A stretch of DNA of 64,000 nt from the NCBI RefSeq assembly GCF_001641265.1, contig NW_020167540.1:496001-560000 (forward strand), in the 5' to 3' direction. The number at the start of each line of letters is the position of its first letter. Position 1 is the stretch's first letter. The position numbers and the translations under genes were made by a program. Below the pieces are notes generated by a model. It searched no databases and had not been told where the DNA came from. It saw nothing but the letters and a program-made list of their open reading frames with translations. Source of the stretch: Pseudogymnoascus destructans (lineage: Eukaryota; Ascomycota; Leotiomycetes; Thelebolales; Thelebolaceae). This document shows positions 55,449 through 64,000 of this stretch, piece by piece.

Positions 55449-56934
55449 ATGGCGAAACTCAAGGCACATGAAGAACTCTCCACTAATGCGAATACTATCA
55501 AAGCTCGCAACTGCGTCTCCAACCTTACTGAAGATGAGAAGGCTGTTCACTTAGCACTCAAGGCTGACCATGCTGATCTGAGCTACTACTTAAAGAAGTT
55601 ATATAAGTCTGCAAAGTGTAAGGATGCCTCCTTACCTAGATACTCGAAGAACCCGCCTCAGAGCTGTTACGGTCACCACAAGCATGAAATCCGACTCGGT
55701 GTGGTTTCGGACCAGTAGAGGAGGACATAGCGAGTTACACTATAGTGGGGGACAGTAAGGGTGTAGGGTTCAGGGTCGATGCGGACCTGTTGCGGTGGAA
55801 GGTTCAGGGCTAGGGTTGGGATAACCGAGTCGGGCCCGTTTCGGGTACTTAAGGAAACAAACTTAACGGGGTTCCCCCTTCATCTTTTTTGTATCCTTCG
55901 TAGTAGACCTATAGGATAGCATCCTTTTAGCCTCCAACTCGCACTCTCATATGCTATTACTGTGAGCTGGGTGCCCTGTGTCATTACACAAAGTATATCG
56001 CTGCCTCTACTGAAGACAAGACACGTCTACAGAATGAATTGAAGGTTGAGCGTATTTGTGTTCGGTAAGTTCCTTCTGGTAATCTCTGGTAGCCTCAATC
56101 TAACTATAAACAGGACTGAGAAGGGTACCCATGCATCTTGCATTGCGAATCAGAAAGTCAAGAATATTAGCGCCTCTTCTTCTCCACAAGCCCCACCATC
56201 TACTCTGCCCAAACAACTTCTGTCTGAGCTTGCTGCATTTGAGGGTATCTCAAGTATTCCAATCGATGACAATCATAACAGCGAATGGGAGGATACTGAG
56301 GTTGAAGACGATTTGGAGTTGGAGCTTATGTTACAGCGCGAGATATTTTAAATGACGAGGCTGTTCTACCAGATGAGCTTTCCGATGAAGAGATCACTAG
56401 CACCCAGGCTCTCTTAACTCAAGCGCACATTGATGTATGCTACCTCATAATCTGGTAATCTTCTGGTGATACTAATAGTTGATAGGCCCATGAAGAGTCC
56501 AATTTCTGCAAGTGGCAACATTTCTGGGATAGCTGTATCCACTCATATACGAGAAAGGCTGGAAAGCTGAGAAAGAAGCCTGAGCGTCTCTTTGAGTATA
56601 TGCCGTGGATTGATGTAGAGGAAGGGTACGTCTCTGATCATCCTAGCAATCTTCTGGCAATACTAATTGTTTATTATAGCACTTTTCACGAGGTTATCCC
56701 ACCACATAAATATTTCTGTTTGTACGAGCAGGCAGTTTGGAAAGTGGGCCTAATTACCAGGACCTGTGCAGTGGTACCCAAAGTCTTACAATCTTGTCGA
56801 CAATGGATGGTTGCAAATATCCACTCATAGTTCTAGCTTCAAAGAGGCGTTCTTACTTGTCTACTCTAAGAAGTTTGATAAGAAAAAGTGGGCTAAGGTA
56901 TCAGCTGCACAGGATATGTTGTTCCTGGAGCTAG
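55449..56934 (+). pseudogene. Spliced gene of unknown function inside the hAT element
   Basis: ATG 55449 codes MAKLKAHEELSTNANTIKAR and LKADHADLSYYLKKLYKSAK, a charged helical start. LTR-B2 is inserted after SAK with a CAAAG duplication; beyond it the frame resumes YIAASTEDKTRLQNELK. Introns at 56065-56113, 56435-56485 and 56626-56679 have GTAAGT, GTATGC and GTACGT donors and TAG/CAG ends. The product continues with a Ser/Pro linker, an acidic block (EWEDTEVEDDLELE) and KWQHFWDSCIHSYTRKAGKL, FEYMPWIDVEEG, HEVIPPHKYF, with frame breaks near 56345 and 56760. A final piece reads FDKKKWAKVSAAQDMLFLELE. I recognise no domain. Confidence 0.55.
55617..55988 (-). repeat. Solo LTR family B, copy 2 (372 bp, inverted)
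   Basis: It runs from TGTAAGGATGCCTCC to CCCTGTGTCATTACA, flanked by CAAAG (55612-55616, 55989-55993). Confidence 0.92.
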
Positions 56935-57060
56935 AGTAGAGGAGAACTTGAGTTGCTAAAGTTATAGCGCTGGAGTACCTTTCGCGTTGGAAAACCAGGT
57001 ATTTAAGTACTTCATCGTAGCCAGACTTCTGGTAACCTTCTGATAATCGAGCAATTTGCC

Positions 57061-57880
57061 AAATGCCATCTCAATACTCAGAGTTGTTTGATTCTGACAG
57101 TATTCTCAGACTCTTTTCCGTCTTCTCAACGACTATCCTCATTAAATCAAGTCTGTAAGGACACAGGGCACCCAGCTCACAGTAATAGCATATGAGAGTG
57201 CGAGTCAGAGGCTAAACGGATGCTATCCTATAGGTCTACTACGAAGGATACAAAAAAGATGAAGAGAGGAACCCCCGTTGGGTCAATCTCCTTAAGTACC
57301 CGAAACGGGTCCGACTCAGCTAACCTGCCTTAACTCTTATCATGTGACCGTAACCTGCCCGACTCAGATCCTTTCCATCACTGAGGGACAGGCATCCTTA
57401 CAAAGTCCCTGCAGGCCTTGAATATATTGGCAAGTTAAACCAATTCGTCAAATGGACTAAGGATACACACGATATATTCATTGAGTGGTGGAAGCTATCA
57501 CGATGGTATGAACAACACTCAGATCATACTACAAAACTCCTTATGAAGATTGCATGGGATTCAACCAACTGGAGTTCTCAATACTGGAGAAGTTATCACC
57601 AAGGAGCAGACCGGCTTTCTGGAGAACCATGTGTTATTTGTACTTATTGTTCGAAGGCCCTTACGCATCCTGCAATCAAGTCTGCTGGCCCAAAGTCTAT
57701 GGCAACACATCTTGCATCAGACATTTGCAAAAAGAAGTCACAGATGGGAAGGATAGTCTCTATCAAATGCGAATCAATCAAATGCAACCTCAACAAGTAA
57801 GGATTACCAGATTATTACCAGAATTATGTAGGTTAATACCTATAATAAGATCATATTCTCACACAAGAGACATTTTATGA
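57061..57880 (+). pseudogene. hAT transposase remnant with BED-type zinc finger
   Basis: ATG 57061 (MPSQYSELFDSDSILRLFS) is interrupted by LTR-B3. After it another frame gives LEYIGKLNQFVKWTKDTHD, WDSTNWSSQYW and the finger CVICTYCSKALTHP..HLASDIC, with paired Cys, a His and a final Cys as in BED fingers of hAT transposases. A possible 35-bp intron (57797-57831) holds two TTACCAGA motifs. A short downstream stretch (FYEQVLYTVILTHSSFRSVE) resembles the start of the hAT catalytic region. The catalytic core and dimerisation domain are absent, so the element cannot move on its own. Confidence 0.7.
57154..57402 (+). repeat. Solo LTR family B, copy 3 (249 bp, internally deleted)
   Basis: It runs from TGTAAGGACACAGGGC to GGCATCCTTACA with a perfect AAGTC duplication (57149-57153, 57403-57407). 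About 120 bp of the family body are missing. Confidence 0.92.
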
Positions 57881-58363
57881 ACAAGTTCTATACACAGTTA
57901 TCTTGACTCATAGCTCGTTCCGCTCAGTCGAGGATCCTCATCAAGACCCTATAAATACTTTAGGTATTAGTAGGTCTGGCCGGCCTCATCAAGCAAGGTG
58001 GAGGGATGTTCTTAAGCATATATAATAGATAATAGCGTTCTAATAATCTTCTGATAATCATGGTACTTAGATAGAGGAATATACATGATTCGTTCTCACA
58101 GCTTACTAGAGATGGCGAGAGTGATGCTAATAGATGTAATACTTTAACTTAACCATAAAACAGTATTAATCGTATGAGGGACTGTTCACATGATGCATAA
58201 ATCTTACACGTGATAGCCGAGTACTCACCGGGTTTTTACAGAGTAACTGAGTATTGACCTCACTCACCGAGTCGAGTAAAAGGTTCAGCTACTCACCCAG
58301 CTGAGTAACCCACTGAGCGAGTGAGCCGAGTATTGAGCGAGTAGTGCGCAGCCTACCCAGTAT

Positions 58364-58742
58364 ACACCAGGTTCTGTTGGTGAAGCAGAGTGTGCATCAC
58401 GACCCAACCCGAAACCCGTCCTGAGACTTCGACGGTCGGTATTCCAGAACGATCATTTTCACGGCCAAAAGGCCACCGTATTCCATAGCGCACGTCCCTA
58501 CTCCCAACACTGATGTTGTTGAGTAATATGCGTGTGTATTCCTGTCTATCTATTGCTGCCTGAAATTGCGGGGAAGTGGTGCTGAGATCATGTGACATAT
58601 TACAACACCCCCCCATGTATCCCAGTACCGCATACTAAGTAGGAAGGCTCGCAGGCAAATCCGTGGAGTTCTGGGCCAACAACCTTTTTCTACCCCCACC
58701 TCCGCCACTACCAAGCACCAACTTTCCACTCTCGCACAGCTC
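58364..58742. other. Flank between hAT element and the CGTACG array
   Basis: No gene or repeat was recognised; it is the right-hand flank into which hAT inserted. A run of seven C occurs near 58607. Confidence 0.4.
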
Positions 58743-58791
58743 CGTACGTGACTCACAATGACTGTTTATTGGTGAAATCAAGCCTCAAGAC

Positions 58792-59277
58792 ATGGCTCTG
58801 GTTGAGATCAGGGCTGACCTCCATGATGACTTGCCGGAGTATGAGAGGGTCAAAATACCATCCCTACCCCCAATTGTGGTTGGCGTGGAATTGGCCCGTC
58901 CGTACGGTGTTGCTGGTGTGGTGGAGTCTGACCACCCACAACAGACAACGGCTTGGTACATCCAGGCTGTAGGAGACATGGATGCTGGCTGTGACCAGTG
59001 TGTACACGATCGGGGCAGTGCTTGGGCTCGTCCCTTCTTCTCTGCCTGCCATCACTATGGCGAGCTGCAGGAAGGAGCCTGTGGTAACTGTGCAATGAAG
59101 CACAAGTCAGCTGCTTGTTCCTTGAGTAAGTTTGTACCTTTCTGTTGATTCCTATGCTGCGTACGACACTAACACATAGTAGGCCACAAGAAAACTTGGA
59201 GACCTGCCACGCCACCACCTCCGCCATCTCCCAAAGCTGGGAAAAGATCTGGCACCCGTGCGACAGAAAGCTATTGA
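58792..59277 (+). CDS. Small Cys-rich protein next to the copia element
   Basis: Exons 58792-59125 and 59183-59277 (intron GTAAGT..CTAAC..TAG) give 142 aa. The middle part has DAGCDQCVHDRG, then ACHHYG, EGACGNCAMKHKSAACSL: seven Cys and three His in CxxC-type pairs, suggesting metal binding. Similar Cys patterns (C..C, then GAC.NC) occur in fungal transposon-associated and hypothetical proteins; I do not know a function. The C-terminus is Pro-rich and basic. CGTACG sites lie 44 bp before the ATG, within the first exon, in the intron and just after the stop. It is on the strand opposite to the copia genes, so it may be an accessory gene of that element or an older neighbour. Confidence 0.55.
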
Positions 59278-59323
59278 TGAAGAAGCTGCTGCTCAGCTTC
59301 GTGGGTAATTTCCGTACGCCCTA

Positions 59324-59402
59324 GTGCTCTCAGTGTTCTGGTGCTCTCGGTGTTCTGGTGCTCTCGGTGTTCTGGTGCTCTCGGGTTCTGGTGCTCTCGG
59401 TT
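59324..59402 (+). repeat. 17-bp minisatellite, about five units
   Basis: The unit GTGCTCTCGGTGTTCTG is repeated in tandem, with one shortened copy near the end. Confidence 0.85.
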
Positions 59403-59907
59403 GTGAATGAGGCCTAAATGACAGTGGATTTCTCTGCAATTTTAATGTGACAGGTCCGTACGTAGTTGTGAGTGTGGGAAAATGGGTGATTCTCCTGTTT
59501 TTGTATAGTAAAAGTCAGGGATTTCTCCTGCTCTTGTCTGCCTTCCCCCCTTTGTTGAAATGGGTTTGGAATTTCGAAAAATGAATGTGAAATCTCCATG
59601 CATATATTGCATCTATGTCGTACGGAGTTGTGTAGTCTTCCAAATGAGTGTATGTTTATTATTTCCCAAGGTATTCCATTGGGAAAGTTGAAATAAGAAC
59701 ACATAGTAAAACTAGGTGTAACTGTAGGTGGCTTTGGTGCTTTTGAGAATTCTACCTCCGTACGGAACTCATCCATTAGCTATTCTTGTCTTGCCTCACT
59801 TTTCAGTTAGTGAAGTAGAAGACTAGACTCTTTGGTCTAGGGGGCTGCTTTCCATAGTACAAAGGTAGCCAGTGCTTCGTACGGGGTTGTGTTGTATGTA
59901 TGCACTC
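59403..59907. other. 3' non-coding part of the copia element (probable)
   Basis: This lies downstream of the copia RNase H stop on the minus strand and carries four CGTACG sites. I could not identify the 3' LTR or polypurine tract, so the element's left end is undefined. Confidence 0.4.
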
Positions 59908-62900
59908 CTATAGGAGATGCTTTATGTCTACAAGGTTCAAATGTTTAATGAACTCCTTGTGCTTCTGATGGGGTAGGGCCTTAGTAAAGCCGTCTGCTGG
60001 CATCTCGTACGTAGCTATCCACTTAATATTGAGGTTCCGATGCTCAACCTCCTGTCTTAACCAATGTGAGTGGACGTCAATATGCTTCAGCTTTGTAACT
60101 AGCTTTGGAGACTCCTTAAGTAAGATCCGTACGGTCTGCAAATTATCACAATTAAGTGAGTATTGCTCGTTTAGATCGAGTTTGATTGTGTTAAAAAAAC
60201 GCTGCCACCAATAGAGCTGTTTCGCACTGTGGGACAAAGCTAGAAGCTCTGCCTCTGTTGTAGAGGTTGACACAGTCTTCTGCTTTGAACAGCGCCAGTC
60301 TATTGCCCCTCTGTTACGACGGAACAAGAAGGCTGGCCAACTACAGGACAGGAAGGAGGGAGGTCGCATGAGACCGGCCCTGGTATCTGGAGGGGCAGCG
60401 GGGAATAGTAGTTCCGAAAGTATCACGTGACGGACTCGCAGGATGATGAGAAGAGTCCTAAGAGTCCAGGACTCCGAGGACTCGAGTGAGTTCCCAGGAG
60501 TCCACTAGGCACGTGATGGACTCGCAGGATGATGAGAAGAGTCCTAAGAGTCCAGGACTCTGAGGACTCAAGTGAGTTCCCAAGAGTCCACTAGGCACGA
60601 CGCCACTATATAAGTAGATAGTATTTCCTTAGATAGGAGCTTCGTGCTCAACTCAATACAGTATTTGTTATATACTAGTAACGTGTTACTTGAAGCCTTT
60701 GTGTCTGATCCCCTGCCTCCTCTGATAAGTAAACCTTTACGCAAGAGAACCTCTGTGTCTTCTATCATTTAGAAGTCAGCGTTACACCCTCCAAATAAGG
60801 TAAACAAATAACCCTCTGTGCTCTTTCTTGTTGATTCGCAGTCTGCGTACGAAGCGTCACTAGAGCATTGAAAGCGAGCCTCTTGAATATTAGGTCCAAA
60901 CTGAAGAGCTAGGGTCTTAGTATCCTTAAGGTAGAGTAGAAGTCTGTCGACTGCAGCCATGTGGTCTGGGCCTGGATTGATGAGAAATTCCGATAGTTTC
61001 TGTGTCGTACGGGCTATATCAGGTCTCGTTACGACTGCTGCGTAGTTTGCTGATCCTACTTTCTGTTGGTAAAGATGGATTTGTTGCTTATCTGCCTGGC
61101 CGTCAAATTGGGTTAGGTTGTCTGTAACCATTGGCGTTCGGGTGGATCGAATAGAGGCTACTCCGTACGTAGTTGTGATCTTGTCGATATAGGAGTCCTG
61201 GCACAGCCATAGGGTTTTCTGGGTGCGGTCCCTCACAATTCTTATGCCTAAGAACCATTGAAGTTCTCCTATTTCTCGAAACTCATACGCTTCCATCAGT
61301 CTCGTACGGAACTGTGTTGCCTCCATTTTGTGGCTAGGATGGCTAAGGATGCAAATATCGTCAACATAGAAGAAGACAATAATCTTTGAAGATACAAAGA
61401 GGCACTGTGCTTCTGGGACCTGTACGAGGCCTAGAGCCTTGAGTGTCTCTGAGAAGTCTCGAAACCAGAGTAAGGGGGACCTTCGAAGTCCATAGAGTGC
61501 CCTGTTAAGTTTCCAGCATTTTCCTTGCTCCTGGTAGCCGTCTGCACACCGTACGTAGACCTCCTCATCAATACGGCTGTTTGTGAATGCGTTTATAGCA
61601 TCTAATTGTTGTGTATCCAAATCAAAGTAGGCTGTGATTGCCATTAAGGCTCGGAAGGTTTTCGAAGCAAGCGTAGCTGCGTACGTCTCATCATGGATAG
61701 AATAGCGTTGTAGGTCGCCTCTTACAACAAGTCTAGCCTTATATTTAAGAAGGTAGCCATTGTCATTGAATTTGTATGTGAAAACCCACATAAGGGGTAT
61801 CACAAAGTTCCGTACGGAGCTGTCGTTGACAGATGTGAACGTTCTATGCTTTCGAAGGTCTCCTATTTCCTTTGCAGCTGCAGCTTGGAATCCTATTCGA
61901 TGTGGATGAGTTTGGAGTTGATTCCAGAACTTTGGAGCAGCTGGTAGGTCCGTACGGTGTATGCTCTGTCGATTGAACTCCGTTCCTACTAGGAAAGCTT
62001 GGTGTAAGCTTAGCTTTGCTTCTGGTATCGCTATTGTAGCTAGGTAGACGTCGTGTCTTCGTACAGTGTCCTCAGGGCGTTCCGGTGTCATTTCAGGCGT
62101 TTGAAGTTGTTCCTGTAGCTCTGTAGCTCCGTGGTCCTTCTGAGTAGGCGGCTCTTCTTGAGGAGAGGAGGTGTTTGTTGCCTCTGATTTGTACGGAATT
62201 GTTGTCCCGTTCTGAGGCTGTTGTTCCCCCTCAAACTCCTCATCTTCTTGATCTTGAATATCTGGTATTTCAATGACCTGAACTGTCTTTTCGAGCTCTG
62301 TTTGGACAAGCTGAGCCTCGTACGAAGGGTCATAAGCCTTTGTCTCATCAAAGGTAATGTCTCTTGTAACTATAACCCTTTTAAGTTGCGGAACCCAAAT
62401 GCGGAATATGTTTGTAGAGTTATAGCCAACTAGGTAGCCTATTTGGGCGTTCCTCTGTATCCTCTCAAGCTTTGGCTTGTTTAGAATAAGGGCATAGGCT
62501 CTACAGCCATAAGCGCGAATATGACAGAGTAATGGCTTAAGTAGCTCTGGCTTTTGGCTCTCTGTAGGTAAGGACTGGAGTAGAAGTCCGTACGGGGTCT
62601 CATCGTTTATGACTGACGATGGTGAGCGGTTTATGAGGTACCCTGCTGTTTTGAAAATCTCAGGCCACATTCCTTCTGGTAAGTTGGCTGATTCTTTAAG
62701 TGCGCGTGATCGTGTGATTATCGTACGGCCTGACCTCTCTATTCCTCCATTCGGCTCTGCTGTATAGGGTGGAGAGATGTGGATTTCATATCCTTCGTCC
62801 TTAATCCAACCCTCCCATTCATTTCCAAGTGAGGCTTCACCATCTAGGTGGAATATACGGATTTGGAACCCCCATCTTCTCTGTACGTAGCTCACAAAGT

Positions 62901-64000
62901 CCTTAATCGTCTGTAGGAGCGTTCCTTGTGTTTTATCCTTTATAGTATAGACGTGGTTCATGCGGCAATTATCACATAGGAAGTGTAAGGCTTGTGTGCT
63001 GCCATCGTATGCCTCTGGCATTTGGATTAGGTCAAGGTGGACCTTCTCATATGGCACTTTTGAGCGTGGTGTAGATCTTCTAGAAATCTGCCTTGTAGCA
63101 TGCGTAAGTCGGCATACTTCGCACTGAGTATCGTACGAGTCTAGGTCTGTGACGATAACTCCAGCGGTCTTCTCTTGGAGTTTTCTAATGGCGTTTTGGT
63201 TTAGGTGTCCCATGCGGTTATGCCATTCCTTTGCAGTGCCTTTTAGGTCCTTACGAGGTCCGTACGAAGATAGGACAACGTTGTCCTGTTGATCCTGAGT
63301 GCTATAAACAGCTCGGGTAGGCATTTTTGATGTATTCAAGAACCCATTGTCCATGAAGCATTGGAGTGTTGCAGAACGGTTGATCTCCATACGTAAGTCC
63401 TTGTGCGGCGGTATTCCAATGAACTCCCTTTTGGATGAATCGTCTAAGAGAAGCGACTGAAGTGTGGAAGGATGAAACGAGAGCTGTATCTGTAAGGGTG
63501 ATAGTCCGTAGAGACTTCTTATCCTCCCCGTTTTGGACTGTAATATCTACAGACCCAAACGCTTCAATCTTCACCCTTTGGTCTCCAGCTAAGAGGTAGC
63601 TATTATCTTGACATTCTTGGATATTGTAGAACCTCGTACGGTCGTTGCAGACGTGAATTGTAGCTCCAGAGTCGAGAATTATGCTTTTAGAGAGCTCATA
63701 GGCTGAGGTTTTCGGCTTTAGTCCTTGGGAGACTTGGAAGACTGTAGTGAAAGACATAGGTGGATCTGTATTCGTACGGGATTGTACTCCATTCGGGTTG
63801 TTGAAATTGTTCTGTTCTTCTGCCTTTTGGATAACGTACTGGAATCCTGGTTTGTCACTTATATAGGCCTCTACTTTAACTTCAATCTCTTTATTTGGGC
63901 GCCATTGCCTCGTACGCTTTGACTTCATCACATAGAGGCAGTCCCGCCACTTGTGTGTTGTTCCGTAAGGGCAGTCTAGTCGAGCCTGATTTTTCTGTTT
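59908..64000 (-). mobile_element. Ty1/copia retrotransposon (protease to RNase H), open at window end
   Basis: The minus strand codes, in order: protease with SIILDSGATIHVCND (63.3-63.9 kb); a GAG-preintegrase region with WHNRMGHLNQNAI and CEVC; integrase with D,D,E (VHLDLIQMP, FHLDGEAS, AEPNGGIERSGR); Ty1-type reverse transcriptase (YKARLVVRG, VFFYVDDICILS); and RNase H (SSDASYADCESTRKSTEGY, then WRCSKQKTVSTSTTEAELLAL), stopping at 59908. A frame change near 63315, after GQWVLEY, separates protease from integrase. LTR-C1 splits RNase H; removing it with one target copy restores LFGGAIDW. Gag and the 5' LTR lie beyond the window. Apart from these two breaks the 3.5-kb gene is open, so the element was recently active. 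Confidence 0.92.
60312..60786 (+). repeat. Solo LTR family C, copy 1 (475 bp) inside copia RNase H
   Basis: It runs from TGTTACGACGG to CAGCGTTACA, with a perfect CCCTC duplication (60307-60311, 60787-60791). An 86-bp unit starting CACGTGA is tandemly doubled (about 60424-60598). CCACTATATAAG near 60602 may be its promoter. Confidence 0.93.

Larger units (their letters stand above)
54135..58355. mobile_element. hAT-type DNA transposon (4.2 kb)
   Basis: The ends are inverted: TAGGCTGCGCACT on the left and AGTGCGCAGCCTA on the right. Both sides carry the perfect 8-bp duplication CCCAGTAT (54127-54134, 58356-58363), the hallmark of hAT insertion. Subterminal DNA on both sides is packed with GAGTA/TACTC motifs (for example TACTCACCCAGCTGAGT on each side), likely transposase-binding sites. 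Inside are a histone H3-like gene(-), an unknown spliced gene(+), a BED-finger transposase remnant(+) and two family B LTRs. Confidence 0.92.
58743..63916. repeat. Dispersed array of CGTACG palindromes at ~130-bp spacing
   Basis: Exact CGTACG starts at 58743, 58901, 59160, 59313, 59457, 59619, 59759, 59878, 60006, 60128, 60846, 61006, 61164, 61303, 61550, 61680, 61811, 61951, 62319, 62589, 62722, 63132, 63261, 63635, 63773 and 63911. Most gaps between neighbours are 119-162 bp, and the larger ones are near multiples of this. The preceding base on the plus strand is nearly always C or T. Sites fall in all codon phases of the copia gene and also in the non-coding 3' part. The inserted LTR-C (60312-60786) has none. 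I noticed only two other copies in the window (5797 and 32262). Confidence 0.93.

Noticed and set aside
63300..63390. Programmed frameshift between copia protease and integrase
   Set aside because: The homology changes frame without a recognisable slip site, and copia elements usually have a single gene here; a plain indel is simpler.
58743..63916. CGTACG array as a CRISPR-like array
   Set aside because: The repeat is only 6 bp, the spacing is not fixed, the intervals are coding sequence, and the host is a fungus.
1..64000. tRNA, rRNA or other structured RNA genes
   Set aside because: I looked for tRNA-like boxes and found none convincing; a covariance-model scan would be decisive.

Overview
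The window is nuclear DNA of a filamentous ascomycete (Pezizomycotina). Genes are split by 50-120 bp introns with GT..AG ends and CTAAC-type branch sites. The set of housekeeping proteins (UBR1, QCR9, PYM, WDR5/Swd3, SLD5, RTG2, CwfJ/Drn1, UTP20, ZIM17, cullin-3) reads as fungal, and the mobile elements are of types common in filamentous fungi. A helotialean (Leotiomycetes) host is only an impression.

Positions 1-30.9 kb are a compact, largely intact housekeeping block: UBR1(-), QCR9(-), PYM(+), WDR5/Swd3(-), SLD5(+), a tandem-domain protein of unknown function with one in-frame stop(+), RTG2(-), CwfJ/Drn1(-), UTP20(+), ZIM17(-) and CUL3(+). These genes are unrelated in pathway; several pairs share short divergent promoters.

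From about 31 kb the character changes sharply. 31-36.2 kb is a nest of Tc1/mariner and pogo transposases broken by two 908-bp solo LTRs in inverted orientation. 36.2-41 kb keeps an MFS remnant, a short-chain dehydrogenase carrying a 10-bp tandem duplication, and a 606-aa protein of unknown function. 41.5-47.8 kb is layered debris: a decayed pogo copy, LTR pieces, a PIF/Harbinger-like fragment, a truncated Ty3/gypsy chromovirus and another pogo fragment. 47.8-50.1 kb is a complete pogo-type element with ~110-bp inverted repeats, lying just beyond the stop codon of GLO1. GLO1 and a cytochrome P450 (50.1-53.6 kb) are divergent and look intact. 54.1-58.4 kb is a hAT element with an exact 8-bp target duplication that carries a histone H3-like gene. 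58.7-64 kb is occupied by a Ty1/copia element, interrupted by a solo LTR and running off the window.

The most unusual signal is in the last 5.2 kb. The palindrome CGTACG occurs 26 times at roughly 130-bp spacing, through coding and non-coding DNA and in all three codon phases. At least six further near-matches differ from it only by a CpG transition. The hAT element has its own scattered motif (TTACCAGA / TCTGGTAA), placed mostly inside its introns. Together these suggest element-specific dispersed DNA signals, possibly recognised by an element-encoded protein; that reading is inference.
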